Positions 25,131 through 33,935 are shown, counted from the stretch's first letter. The stretch is 64,000 bases of DNA from Rheinheimera sp. A13L (GCF_000217935.1 NZ_AFHI01000072.1:87466-151465), one strand, 5' to 3'. The notes: generated from the letters alone by a model not told the origin. Made by a program: numbers and translations.

Positions 25131-26450
25131 ATGAACAAGAATGCGATGATCTCAGCTATACGCCAGGTATTGCAGAAAGAACTGCAATGTCAGTACTTAG
25201 ATCGTTTTAATGCTGAAGCGCGTCTGAATGAAGATTTATATCTGGATTCAGTGTTGTTAATGCAGTTATTGCTGCATCTGGAATTGTCGCTTGGCATAGC
25301 GGTGCCCGATAGTGCTTTAAACAAAGAAGACCTCGCAACAGTGGATAGTCTGGCGCAGTTTTTATTGGGTCAGTCAACGCAAGCGCAACCTGTTGGCAAT
25401 GCATCGGTTGAGCCGCAGCAGGAGTTTGACGATATCAAGGTACACTGCTTTGTCAGTTGTCTGTGTCAGATTATTAAAGCGGATGAACGGGTCGATCACC
25501 GGCCATTTTACTTTGGCGTATGGGATGCGGAGGTGTTAATCGATGAACAGAGTCGGCTGACTTATCATGCCCCGACCTTGAATCATGATTTTTTCCGCAC
25601 CTGGTTCCAGCGTATCTACGGTGTTGCCGTGAATCCCTGGTATAGGCCTGACCTGAGCAAAGCTCAAAATCTGGATATTATGCAATCACTGTTGCGGCAA
25701 AAAAGCACCACGCAGCAACTGATGGTCATGCTGGATATGTATTTGCTACCGGAACGGGAAAACAAATTTAACCAAAACCCCTTTCCCCATTATGTCATGC
25801 TGGCCGAGACCGACGATCCATTACAGTGGTTTATGTACGATCCGGACTTTCGCTGGGAAGGTGTACAGCCAAAAGAACAGGTATTAGAGGCGGTGGCCTC
25901 AGAGGCGGTAGCCGGAGGTTATCTCTTTGATAGTAAGCAAATAAAACCTTCTGAAAATCAGGTGATTGCTGACTATTTTCTCGCTTGTATCCAGCGCCAC
26001 AGCAACCCCATGACGGCCAGAGTACGGCAAGTGGTACAGCGCCATGAAGCACAATCAGCGGATGGCCCGGACATAACTCATCTCGGTGCGGCTTTGCATC
26101 ATTTACCGGTGCTGGCGATCCGTAAATACGCATACGAGCACGGCTTCGCGTTTTTCTGGCTGGATATTGGCTTTCCTGAGCCGGAGTTTGAAGTCTGGTG
26201 TGAGGTGATCGAAGACCTGGTGAGCAGCTATAAAAAAATACAGTATCGGGCGATGAAACTCTCAACAGGGCAATTTTCTGCGACTGAGCAGACAGCACTC
26301 TTTGCACAAATATATCAGTTGCTGGATGAACAGGACGCCAGAGAGTTTCGCATTAAAGCGCGTTTGTATCAGGTATTTGAACAGTGGCGTGACAAACATA
26401 AGTTAAGGTCCGTTGCGCCACTGGCTAACAAAGCGGAGCTGAGCCTGTGA
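25131..26450 (+). CDS. asbDE: Fused aryl carrier protein and petrobactin AsbE-like protein (AsbD-AsbE)
   Basis: A 439-residue fusion. Residues 1-80 are an acyl-carrier-like domain with the phosphopantetheine serine in LYLDSVLLMQLLLHLE near residue 41, as in AsbD. Residues 100-430 resemble AsbE, which works with AsbD to transfer dihydroxybenzoyl groups to spermidine. Visible stretches are CFVSCLCQIIKADERVDHRP, YLLPERENKFNQNPFPHYV and KIQYRAMKLSTGQF. In Bacillus asbD and asbE are separate genes, so the fusion is notable. A Gln/Glu linker (QAQPVGNASVEPQQ) joins the parts. It follows asbC by 16 bases and overlaps asbF. Confidence 0.82.
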   Translation: MNKNAMISAIRQVLQKELQCQYLDRFNAEARLNEDLYLDSVLLMQLLLHLELSLGIAVPDSALNKEDLATVDSLAQFLLGQSTQAQPVGNASVEPQQEFDDIKVHCFVSCLCQIIKADERVDHRPFYFGVWDAEVLIDEQSRLTYHAPTLNHDFFRTWFQRIYGVAVNPWYRPDLSKAQNLDIMQSLLRQKSTTQQLMVMLDMYLLPERENKFNQNPFPHYVMLAETDDPLQWFMYDPDFRWEGVQPKEQVLEAVASEAVAGGYLFDSKQIKPSENQVIADYFLACIQRHSNPMTARVRQVVQRHEAQSADGPDITHLGAALHHLPVLAIRKYAYEHGFAFFWLDIGFPEPEFEVWCEVIEDLVSSYKKIQYRAMKLSTGQFSATEQTALFAQIYQLLDEQDAREFRIKARLYQVFEQWRDKHKLRSVAPLANKAELSL

Positions 26451-27304
26451 ATCTGTCAGTATGCACCATATCCTTTCGCCATCAGTTGATATCCATTGCT
26501 GAAATCGCCACCTTTGCACAGCGCAATCATTTTCAGGGCATTGAACTTTGGGGCGCCCATGCTAAAAACCTTGCAGAGCAGCCGCAATTCGATCAGCACT
26601 GGTTAGCAGGCTATGGCCTGAAAACCAGCATGCTAAGCGATTATCTGCCTTTGCTGGCAGAACAAGCTGCTTTGTATAGCAAGGTGCAATTATTGGCTCG
26701 TCTGGCGCGCCACTGGGGCACTCAAAAAATACGCACTTTTGCCGGTGCAGATGGCAGTGCGGACCTGAACGAGCAGCAAAGGGACGCGCTTTTTGCAAGA
26801 TTGCAACTGGTGTGTGACTGGCTGGGACCTTACGGCATCAATCTGGTGATTGAGACCCATCCCAGAACTTATGCTGATTCGGTTGCCTCTACGCTGGAGC
26901 TCTTTGCCGGTGTAGACCGCAGTAATATGCAACTTAACTTTGACGTACTGCATGTATGGGAGTCCGGTGCCGAATTGATACCGGCTTTAGAAGCGCTGCG
27001 CCCCTTGATCAACCATTTCCATTTCAAAAATATCAGTGATGCCGCCTACCTCAGCGTTTTCTCGCCCGATAATGTCTATGCTGCCGCCGGTTCAAGGGAA
27101 GGCATGGTGCCCATCTTTGAAGGTGCCGTTGACTACGCTGGCTTCATTGATTATTTGCAACAGCACCCTGATCCAGAATTGCATAACATGGACGCTTCAC
27201 TGGAGTGGTTTGGCAATCAGTGTAAAAAGGTGCTGGGACGTGACCGTTACCTGTTGCAGTTGCAACAACAACAGGCTCAACCCGTGCAGAGCAAAGCAGG
27301 ATGA
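26447..27304 (+). CDS. asbF: 3-dehydroshikimate dehydratase, petrobactin AsbF-like
   Basis: A 285-residue TIM-barrel protein that should turn 3-dehydroshikimate into 3,4-dihydroxybenzoate, the catechol of petrobactin. The match to Bacillus AsbF as I remember it is strong along the length: SVCTISFRHQLIS at the start, GIELWGAHAKNL, KIRTFAGADGSAD, LVIETHPRTYADS, FDVLHVWESGA, HFHFKNISDAAYL and NVYAAAGSREGMVP. The His/Glu metal-ligand segments (ETHP, HFKN) are intact. The start is GTG, overlapping the previous stop as GTGA. This gene is the best evidence that the product is petrobactin-type, not another citrate siderophore. Confidence 0.92.
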   Translation: MNLSVCTISFRHQLISIAEIATFAQRNHFQGIELWGAHAKNLAEQPQFDQHWLAGYGLKTSMLSDYLPLLAEQAALYSKVQLLARLARHWGTQKIRTFAGADGSADLNEQQRDALFARLQLVCDWLGPYGINLVIETHPRTYADSVASTLELFAGVDRSNMQLNFDVLHVWESGAELIPALEALRPLINHFHFKNISDAAYLSVFSPDNVYAAAGSREGMVPIFEGAVDYAGFIDYLQQHPDPELHNMDASLEWFGNQCKKVLGRDRYLLQLQQQQAQPVQSKAG

Positions 27305-27346
27305 GTCGTTTAAATACGACCCGGTCAGAGCGAAAACAACGCTCTG
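27305..27346 (+). promoter_or_regulatory. Two adjacent small hairpins after asbF
   Basis: GTCGT-TTAAAT-ACGAC (27305-27320) begins right at the asbF stop. CAGAGCG-AAAACAA-CGCTCTG (27326-27346) follows as a perfect 7-bp stem with a 7-base loop. No T-run follows, so these may protect or process the mRNA between the synthesis and membrane genes and lower downstream expression. They do not look like a strong terminator. Confidence 0.45.
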
Positions 27347-27365
27347 TGATAAAAGGAACTTATTC

Positions 27366-27695
27366 ATGTTGATCAAATTTCTGGCACTGCAATTAATCTG
27401 GTTTGGCAGTGCTGCGTTTTATTGCAGCTCTGACAAACAGCAATTATTGAGCCGTCCCTTATCCCGGAGCTTTGCTGTCGCTGCTTTTCTGCTGGGCACA
27501 GGATGCTCAGTGATTTTACTTTCCCAGCTTTACCATTGGTTAAGTGCCAGCTTTACCCTGTTGGTGGTACTGATGTTTTGCTGGTGCTTCCTGGCGTTTA
27601 TGGCTGGGCATTGTTCAAAAGCCGCTACTGTACTGGGGGCTGGCGCCTTGCTGATGACACTGTTGGCATGGTTGGGAGGTGCTAATGTGGCTTAA
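27366..27695 (+). CDS. DUF3325 family small membrane protein
   Basis: A 109-residue inner-membrane protein with three to four hydrophobic helices (LIKFLALQLIWFGSAAFYC; SFAVAAFLLGTGCSVILL; FTLLVVLMFCWCFLAFMAG; ATVLGAGALLMTLLAWLGG). Its size, helix pattern and position fit DUF3325, found with PepSY and DUF3649 proteins in siderophore uptake loci. AAGGAA lies about eight bases before the ATG. The longer frame upstream runs into asbF and is not used. The role is unknown; support of ferrisiderophore reduction at the inner membrane is inference. It overlaps the next gene. Confidence 0.72.
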   Translation: MLIKFLALQLIWFGSAAFYCSSDKQQLLSRPLSRSFAVAAFLLGTGCSVILLSQLYHWLSASFTLLVVLMFCWCFLAFMAGHCSKAATVLGAGALLMTLLAWLGGANVA

Positions 27696-27945
27696 GTCTG
27701 GCGTGGCGTTGCTGGTGGGGCTGATGATCAACGCCAGCCTGATGCTGAATCTGACCTTATTGTTACCCCTTTCTATTGATGTGTTGCTGCTACTTGGTTT
27801 TGTGCTTGGCTTTATTGTCTGGGCCGCTGTAATGACCTGGTTTTATTGCCGCGCATCGCTACGGCAGGCCCTGCGCCCTTGTGTACCTGTATTGCTGTTG
27901 TCAGTGGCGTCAAATGTGTTACTGATACTGGGAGTAAGTCAATGA
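27685..27945 (+). CDS. DUF3649 family small membrane protein
   Basis: An 86-residue inner-membrane protein with three hydrophobic segments: VALLVGLMINASLMLNLTLLL, IDVLLLLGFVLGFIVWAAVMTWFYC and a C-terminal one (VPVLLLSVASNVLLILGV). The middle pattern, with a Trp before a short basic turn (RASLRQALRP), resembles DUF3649. The ATG at 27685 has GGGAGG six bases upstream, inside the end of the DUF3325 gene. Its stop overlaps the PepSY gene start as ATGA. The three genes form a tight set seen downstream of siderophore receptors elsewhere. Confidence 0.7.
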   Translation: MWLKSGVALLVGLMINASLMLNLTLLLPLSIDVLLLLGFVLGFIVWAAVMTWFYCRASLRQALRPCVPVLLLSVASNVLLILGVSQ

Positions 27946-29567
27946 AAGCTCAAACCATACGCTCGGCACTGGACGGCCATGGCTGGCTGGGGATTTTCAT
28001 ATCAGTACCTTTGTTTATCGTGTTCTGGGCAGGCTCCTTAACCCTGTTCTATCCCGAACTGAAAAAATGGGCCGAGCTACCACAGTTTCCGGTCGATGCG
28101 ACACAGGTGGTCATGCCTGTTAATCAGGTTTTGCAGCGCACTCTGGCGCGATATCCTGTGGATACCAGCGAAACGATGTTCCTGGTGTTGCCGGATGAAA
28201 ACCAGCCCTGGTATCAGTTTTACCTGCCGCAATTACCTGATGAGCAAGGTGTCAAAACGGACATGCTGGAGCTACTGGTACACCCTGTCAGTGGAGAGGT
28301 GGTAACTGATGCAGAGCAGTTCCATTTCGCCGATTTTCTGTATAAATTGCACATTGATTTATACCTGCCAGCAGGTGACTATCTTGTTGGTTTTATCAGC
28401 CTGTTGTTTATGGTGATCATTTTCACCGGTGTGGTGGTACAACTAAAAAAGTTGTTCAGCAACTTTTTCCTCTATCGCAGCGACAAAACCCAGCGCTATC
28501 GGCTTACTGATATTCACAATGTCATTGGCGTGATCAGCCTGCCCTACAGCTTTATCTTTGCCCTGACGGGGCTGATGTTCAACCTGGGTTTGATCTCACA
28601 GCTGGTCACGCTGACTTTGGTTTATGAAGGGGACAGGCAGCGTATGTTTGCCGATGCCGGATTCGCTCGTGTCGTAGAGCAACCCTCAGGCGTAGCGCAG
28701 CAGATGCCCGATCTGGATCAGTTGATCGCCCAATGGGAAAAACAACAAAATGCGCATGCACACTCACTACGAATTGACCATTATGGCGACCAAAATGCGT
28801 TGATACGACTGATTGGGCAACACAACGACAACTTTGTGCAACGCATCGACATGATCTATAGAGTGCGGGACAGCGAGTTTCCGGCTGACATTAACCCTGC
28901 TGAACGCAACGCCTTTGCCGATGGAACCCGCTTTTTATATGCCCTGCATTTTGGTCATTTTGCCGGCGTCGATCTGCGTATTCTGTACTTTTTATTGGGT
29001 CTTGGCGTCTGCGCCATGATAGTGGCGGGCAACATGTTGTGGCTGAACAAGTACAGTAAAAACAGGGCGGTATCTAAAAGGGTGAGCGGATTGTTGCAGG
29101 CAACCACCCTGGGTGGTTGTGTCGGCATTGTGCTGGCTACCTGTGTCGGTTTTTTGCTGGAGCGCACCCTGGCTCCGGGCTGGTTAAGCCGAACCCCACT
29201 GATTGAAGTCAGCTTTGCGGCCACCCTGTTATTCACCATGCTGCTAGCCTGCGTTACCACAAGGGCAAAACACTTTGTGATGCAAGGCATGCTGGTTGGT
29301 GGCGTACTGTTGCTGATCACTCTGGCCTGCGATCTGCTGATGTTCGGGGCGGAAATAATGCAGTTAGCCCATAACGGCTTTGCAGAAGTGCTGGCGGTCA
29401 GCGTCAGTTTCGCGCTGGTGGCGGCTCTGTTGCTGTGGATAGCTATTCACTTCAGGCAAGCGCCTGAGCCGGCAAAAGCGAATCATATTACGCCACCCTA
29501 TACAGCAGCAGCCCCTGCAGAACTCACTGCAGCAGAGAACGCCAACCAGCGCGATGGCCTGGTATAA
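27942..29567 (+). CDS. PepSY-associated transmembrane protein, candidate ferrisiderophore reductase
   Basis: A 541-residue inner-membrane protein of the PepSY_TM class. The first helix segment is HGWLGIFISVPLFIVFWAGSLTLFYPEL, with the usual H-x-W-x-G start. A periplasmic PepSY-like region follows, then paired helices with HxxxG-type histidines (LYKLHIDLYLP, DIHNVIGVISLPYSFIFALTG, LHFGHFAGVDLRILYFLLGL), and four more helices near the end. Family relatives are heme-containing and reduce ferric siderophores in the periplasm. The conserved histidines are visible, but activity is inferred. The start at 27942 has GGGAG seven bases upstream and overlaps the DUF3649 stop. Confidence 0.8.
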   Translation: MKAQTIRSALDGHGWLGIFISVPLFIVFWAGSLTLFYPELKKWAELPQFPVDATQVVMPVNQVLQRTLARYPVDTSETMFLVLPDENQPWYQFYLPQLPDEQGVKTDMLELLVHPVSGEVVTDAEQFHFADFLYKLHIDLYLPAGDYLVGFISLLFMVIIFTGVVVQLKKLFSNFFLYRSDKTQRYRLTDIHNVIGVISLPYSFIFALTGLMFNLGLISQLVTLTLVYEGDRQRMFADAGFARVVEQPSGVAQQMPDLDQLIAQWEKQQNAHAHSLRIDHYGDQNALIRLIGQHNDNFVQRIDMIYRVRDSEFPADINPAERNAFADGTRFLYALHFGHFAGVDLRILYFLLGLGVCAMIVAGNMLWLNKYSKNRAVSKRVSGLLQATTLGGCVGIVLATCVGFLLERTLAPGWLSRTPLIEVSFAATLLFTMLLACVTTRAKHFVMQGMLVGGVLLLITLACDLLMFGAEIMQLAHNGFAEVLAVSVSFALVAALLLWIAIHFRQAPEPAKANHITPPYTAAAPAELTAAENANQRDGLV

Positions 29568-29629
29568 GCCACAGCCTAATAAGACCTGGTAGTCGAGTGT
29601 CAGGGTTAACAACATGAAAAGGAAAGTGT

Positions 29630-30718
29630 ATGTCTGCTACCAGCCAGCAGCAGCCTGATTGCAACTTAACAGGCACCGGGCGTATTGCCACTTTTGACGT
29701 CGCCAAAGGGGTGGCGGTGTTGCTGATGATTATGATCCATGTGCTGGATTTTTACGCTTTGCCCGAAGTGCGTTTTGGCACCTTTGGTGCCACATTGAAA
29801 TTTGCCGTAGGCTGGCCTGCAGCATCCATGTTTGTATTTATCATGGGTCTGTTTATCACCTATTCGGATAGCTCAGGTTTGCGCCAGGATTTGGTGCGGG
29901 CAGCGGGCTTATTCGCCCTGGGCTATCTGCTTAATCTGACCCGCAGTACCATACCTATGTGGTTATCAATAGAAATTGGGCTGGTATCTTATGCCGATGT
30001 TGCACCTCATACCCCATTGTCAGAATTGCTCATCGTTGACGTCTTTCAGTTTGCCGGTCTGGCCTTATTCATCTGTACATTGCTGCGGCATTATGTGCCG
30101 CTGCCGGGTTATTGGCTGATAGCAGCGCTGGCTGTTGCCCTCGTCTCCCCAATGATCTGGGATACCAGCAGCGGAAACTGGCTGCTGGATCAGGCACTGA
30201 AACTCTTTGTCGGCAATGAAAATCAGGGGGCTATGTTTCCGCTGTTTCCCTGGCTGGCTTACCCTTTGCTGGGTATGGCTATGGGGCACTGGCTGCGCCA
30301 GAGAGGAGACATTAATAATGGATTACAATCTTGTATGTACCTTGGGTGGGTATTGATGGGGGTGGCAGCACTACTGATAACAACGAACCCGGATTACCAT
30401 GTGGTGGATAATCTGCGTAGTGGGCCTGGTTTGATTGTGTTCTTTACTGGCCTGATCATGGTGTTTTTATGGACCTGTCATGCGCTGGTAAAGCGTCTCC
30501 CGCCCCATAATCCTGGGTTGTCCGTGATACGCTTTTGGGGCGAGCGCGTCACGGCAATGTACCTGGTGCAATGGTTGTTGATTGGCTGGGGTCTTATGCT
30601 GTTTGGTTTGCAGCAAATGAACCTGGTACAAAATCTGCTGGCAATGCTGGGCGTATTGATACTGTCAGATCTGATTGTGCGTAGCTGGTATAGGTCGCAG
30701 CAAACAGCAGTTGCTTAA
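29630..30718 (+). CDS. Membrane acyltransferase, HGSNAT/DUF1624-like
   Basis: A 362-residue protein with about ten hydrophobic helices. The first, FDVAKGVAVLLMIMIHVLDFY, has the family pattern D-x-x-[KR]-G ... M-x-x-H of heparan-alpha-glucosaminide N-acetyltransferase-type proteins (a charged Asp and Lys before the helix and a His in it). Later regions FPLFPWLAYPLLGMAMGHWL and FWGERVTAMYLVQWLLIGWG also fit. Such proteins move acyl groups across the membrane, but the substrate here is unknown. It is the last gene in the siderophore direction, 62 bases after the PepSY gene with a good AAGGAAA site, so tailoring of the siderophore or an envelope sugar is possible. Confidence 0.72.
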   Translation: MSATSQQQPDCNLTGTGRIATFDVAKGVAVLLMIMIHVLDFYALPEVRFGTFGATLKFAVGWPAASMFVFIMGLFITYSDSSGLRQDLVRAAGLFALGYLLNLTRSTIPMWLSIEIGLVSYADVAPHTPLSELLIVDVFQFAGLALFICTLLRHYVPLPGYWLIAALAVALVSPMIWDTSSGNWLLDQALKLFVGNENQGAMFPLFPWLAYPLLGMAMGHWLRQRGDINNGLQSCMYLGWVLMGVAALLITTNPDYHVVDNLRSGPGLIVFFTGLIMVFLWTCHALVKRLPPHNPGLSVIRFWGERVTAMYLVQWLLIGWGLMLFGLQQMNLVQNLLAMLGVLILSDLIVRSWYRSQQTAVA

Positions 30719-30790
30719 TGCAGAAGTCAACTTATCCTGATTTGCGATCCGGTAGTGCGCCTTCTCGCTTGCTGCGCGTGAATGCTGGAT

Positions 30791-31480
30791 TTATGCAAAG
30801 CAATACCCTTTGCCATGCACTGTTACCAGTCTGTCTGGCTGCATACCTGCTTCCTCCAGCTTTTTTCGCACCCGGCTCATATGCATATCCAGACTGCGAT
30901 CACAGCGGCTAAAAGGACGGCCCAGTACCGTCTGATATAGCAATGGCTTGCTCAGTACTTGCTGTTTATTCTGCAGTAAAACCCAGAGCAGTTTGAATTG
31001 CACTGGCGTGAAGCTCAGCCTGGTACCGGCAAATTCAGCCTGTTGCGTGCTGCGATTAAGCTGAATTTGATCTACCTTCAGACTATTACCGGGTACAGAG
31101 GGCTTACTGTACCCAAAAGAGCGGCGCAGTAAAGCCTCAATCCGCACCAGCAACTCGGTAAAGTTAAAGGGTTTAGACAAACAATCGTCTGCACCACTGC
31201 TGTAGCCTTGTATACGTTCCTGTTCAGCACCTTGTGCAGTGACCATCATTACCGGAGTTTGTTTCACTTTGCGCAGCTGTTCCAGAATCGAAAAGCCGTT
31301 CATGTCGGGCTGCAATACCCCCAGTAAAATCAAATCAAAATTCTGCTGTAGTGCAGCCACTAAACCCTGCTCCCCATCCTGGCACTGCTGGGTTTTAAAA
31401 CCTTTACCCTGTAATAACTCCGCAACCTGAGCACTGAGAGTCAGGTCATCTTCAATGATTAAAATTCGGCTGGCATCCAT
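30791..31480 (-). CDS. OmpR-family response regulator lacking the phosphoacceptor aspartate
   Basis: 229 residues. The N-terminal receiver has the acidic pair (ILIIEDDLTL), the switch Thr (MMVTAQG) and the Lys (DCLSKPFNF). The phosphorylation site reads FDLILLGVLQPDMNG, so Gly53 stands where the family has Asp; the codon is GGG. The C-terminal winged helix includes RLSFTPVQFKLLWVLLQ and SRCDRSLDMHMSRVRKKL. No histidine kinase gene is nearby. It is convergent with the siderophore locus, and a Fur-like site lies just upstream. I infer a phosphorylation-independent, possibly iron-controlled regulator of this locus; its targets are not visible. Confidence 0.88.
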   Translation of the reverse strand: MDASRILIIEDDLTLSAQVAELLQGKGFKTQQCQDGEQGLVAALQQNFDLILLGVLQPDMNGFSILEQLRKVKQTPVMMVTAQGAEQERIQGYSSGADDCLSKPFNFTELLVRIEALLRRSFGYSKPSVPGNSLKVDQIQLNRSTQQAEFAGTRLSFTPVQFKLLWVLLQNKQQVLSKPLLYQTVLGRPFSRCDRSLDMHMSRVRKKLEEAGMQPDRLVTVHGKGYCFA

Positions 31481-31516
31481 GGTTTATAAGTTACTGGGGA
31501 TCAATTCCGAACAATT

Positions 31517-31536
31517 TAATGGTAACGATTCTCATT
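31517..31536. promoter_or_regulatory. Fur-like box upstream of the response regulator
   Basis: Read on the minus strand it is AATGAGAATCGTTACCATTA, a good match to the Fur pattern (AATGAGAATnnTTATCATT-like). It is about 40 bases upstream of the regulator ATG. The rest of the 226-base gap to the guanylyltransferase gene shows no clear structure. Confidence 0.65.
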
Positions 31537-31706
31537 TGCAAATTTATTTTTAACAAAGAGTAAACATATTCAATGCGCTCATTGTTGAACTGACGGCCAT
31601 ACCCGACGCTGCCGCCCAGAAGTTATTCAGGAAAAATCTCTGAAATGGGGTAATGATCTGCTAAAACGGGGCTTAACTCCGGCTTTGCGCCTGATTTTTG
31701 ATAGTG

Positions 31707-33152
31707 TCAGAGCTTTGGCTCAGCCTCAAAGTTCTGACCCGCCCTGCCATACCAATCTGAAAACCGCACTATGTCGTCCTCGCCTAAGTAAGTACCAGAC
31801 TGCACTTCTATCAGTTCCAGCGGTATTTTCCCCGGATTTTCCAGCGAATGCACTGCCCCTAAAGGCACATAAACCGATTGGTTTTCCAGCAGGTAAGTTT
31901 CCACACCATCTATAGTGACCAAAGCTGTACCTGCCACTACTATCCAGTGTTCAGCTCTGTGATGATGCATTTGCACCGACAGCTTTTGGCCTGGATTCAC
32001 CGTAATATGTTTCACCTGATGCCGGGCGCCCTGAGCCAGCGAATCACTTTTGCCCCAGGGACGATAGAGTTCGCGGTGAGTCTGATGTTCAGTGCGACCC
32101 AATTCGCTTAACCGCTGCACTATGGCTTTTACGTCCTGTGCCCGGTCTTTGGCCGCAACCAGCACTGCATCTCTGGTTTGCACCACCACCATATCCTGCA
32201 CCCCCAAAGTAGCCACCAGGCCGGTTTCAGCCATCACGTAATTATTCTGGCTGTCCAGACTCAGAACCTCGCCTTTATGTACATTGCCCTCGCTGTTTTT
32301 TTCCGAGCTATGCCATAAAGATGACCAACTGCCGACATCGCTCCACTGTGTTTCCAAAGGCACCACCACAGCAGCATTGGTTTTTTCCATGACGGCATAA
32401 TCCACAGACTCAGACGGACAGGCTAAAAATGCCTGTGGATCCACACGGATAAAATCCAGATCCGGATTTACGTCAGCCATGGCCTGCTCACAGGCAGCAT
32501 GAATATCAGGTCTGTATGCGTTCAGCTCTTTCAGATAAACACTGGCTTTAAATAAAAACATGCCACTGTTCCAGTAATAGTCACCGCTATTGATATAAGC
32601 CAGTGCAGCGTCCAGCTGTGGTTTTTCGACAAATTGCGCCACCTGATAAGCAGTGGCCTGGTTCAACTTTGTGGTTTGCCCTCTTTTGATATAGCCATAA
32701 CCTGTTTCGGCGGCTACAGGCACAATACCAAAAGTGACTAACTGATCCGCTTCAGCAAACTCTGTTGCTGCAGCAACAGCCTGCTGAAAACTTTGGGTAT
32801 CGCCTATCAGATGATCTGCGGCCAGTACCAGCAACAAGGGGTCCTGACCTTTTTTAATAGCGGTAAATGCGGCCAGCGCAATAGCAGGAGCTGTATTACG
32901 GCCAGCAGGTTCCAGCACAATATTGTGATAAAGCTGATTGATTTGCCTTAACTGCTCAGCGGCCACAAACCTGTGTTCTTCATGGCAAATCACCAGCGCC
33001 CTTTGTGTATTCAGGCCTTGCAAACGATTCAGCGTAGCCTGCAGCATAGTGAAATCACCATCCAGTTTTAGAAACTGTTTTGGCATCAGTTCACGGGACA
33101 TAGGCCATAGTCTGCTGCCGGAACCTCCTGCCATAATCACAGGTAAAATCAT
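31707..33152 (-). CDS. Mannose-1-phosphate guanylyltransferase / mannose-6-phosphate isomerase
   Basis: A 481-residue bifunctional enzyme of the ManC/CpsB/AlgA type. The N-terminal nucleotidyltransferase begins [20 protein letters not shown], has PKQFLKL at residues 25-31 and makes GDP-mannose. The C-terminal cupin is the isomerase-type domain, with [16 protein letters not shown] and the metal-ligand histidines, ending [22 protein letters not shown]-mannose feeds O-antigen, capsule or exopolysaccharide. No neighbouring glycan genes are visible, so the product stays open. Divergent from the next gene. Confidence 0.93.
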   Translation of the reverse strand: MILPVIMAGGSGSRLWPMSRELMPKQFLKLDGDFTMLQATLNRLQGLNTQRALVICHEEHRFVAAEQLRQINQLYHNIVLEPAGRNTAPAIALAAFTAIKKGQDPLLLVLAADHLIGDTQSFQQAVAAATEFAEADQLVTFGIVPVAAETGYGYIKRGQTTKLNQATAYQVAQFVEKPQLDAALAYINSGDYYWNSGMFLFKASVYLKELNAYRPDIHAACEQAMADVNPDLDFIRVDPQAFLACPSESVDYAVMEKTNAAVVVPLETQWSDVGSWSSLWHSSEKNSEGNVHKGEVLSLDSQNNYVMAETGLVATLGVQDMVVVQTRDAVLVAAKDRAQDVKAIVQRLSELGRTEHQTHRELYRPWGKSDSLAQGARHQVKHITVNPGQKLSVQMHHHRAEHWIVVAGTALVTIDGVETYLLENQSVYVPLGAVHSLENPGKIPLELIEVQSGTYLGEDDIVRFSDWYGRAGQNFEAEPKL

Positions 33153-33272
33153 CTGTTCTCCCTCGCTATTTTATCTTTAGTGCCGGGCGCGGCTGCTCTG
33201 ATAAAACTAAAAGCTGCACTTTATCTGTTTTGCTATAGTCAATACAAATCAGCTTCAAGGACTCTGGCTGCA

Positions 33273-33935
33273 ATGCGTCTTTTTGCCTTCTGTTTCTATT
33301 GGTTCGGCCTCTGTGCTGCGCTAGCCAGCGAGCATGAAATTGCTGTGGGCGCTTCAAATAATTTACCTGCCGATCACCCCAGCATTGTATTGATGGATAA
33401 AGCCTATCAGCAGTTGGGTTATCAGATGACACTGATAGTGATGCCGCTGGAACGCAGCGCCCACGAAAGCAATAAAGGCCAACTACTGGATGCTGAATTA
33501 AGTCGTACTGCGCAAGCGGCTGAAATCTTGCCAAATATGCTCAGGGTTGAAGTGCCTATAGGCCATATCCGTATTACAGCTTTTAGCCGCGATCCAGCAC
33601 TCAAAATTAATCACTGGCGGGATTTATCAGCCTTTCGTGTTGATGTATTGCGGGGCATTTATCTGGCCAGAGTGAATATGCAGGAGCAGGAATACACTGA
33701 AGTAAACTCGATTAGTCAGGCGTTACAACGGCTGTTATCCGGCCGAACTGATGTGGTGGTTGCCTTGGGGGATGAAACCGAATGGCAGCTGAAGCAGTTG
33801 GAAAACCACGGCATTTACGCTCTTGCGCCTGATTTAGCCAAAACAGAAGTTTTCCATTATGTGCATGAACGCCATGCGGCTTTAGTACCTCAACTGGAAG
33901 CCGCATTACGTCAGTTAATGCTGTCGCCTCACTAA
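33273..33935 (+). CDS. Periplasmic solute-binding-like protein
   Basis: About 220 residues. I chose the ATG at 33273 since MRLFAFCFYWFGLCAALASE is a clear signal peptide; the frame runs further upstream but lacks support. The mature part resembles bacterial extracellular solute-binding family 3: EIAVGASNNLPADHPSIVLMDKAYQQLGYQM, then the inner lobe YTEVNSISQALQRLLSGRTDVVVALGDE, where the Arg-Asp pair in the hinge region is typical. It lacks a transporter operon, so it may be a stand-alone sensor or orphan binding protein. It overlaps the following convergent gene by four bases. Confidence 0.75.
   Translation: MRLFAFCFYWFGLCAALASEHEIAVGASNNLPADHPSIVLMDKAYQQLGYQMTLIVMPLERSAHESNKGQLLDAELSRTAQAAEILPNMLRVEVPIGHIRITAFSRDPALKINHWRDLSAFRVDVLRGIYLARVNMQEQEYTEVNSISQALQRLLSGRTDVVVALGDETEWQLKQLENHGIYALAPDLAKTEVFHYVHERHAALVPQLEAALRQLMLSPH

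Noticed and set aside
31590..31700. Possible degenerate coding segment between regulator and guanylyltransferase genes
   Set aside because: Short open stretches in two frames read like protein for 15-30 codons, but have stops and no recognisable family.
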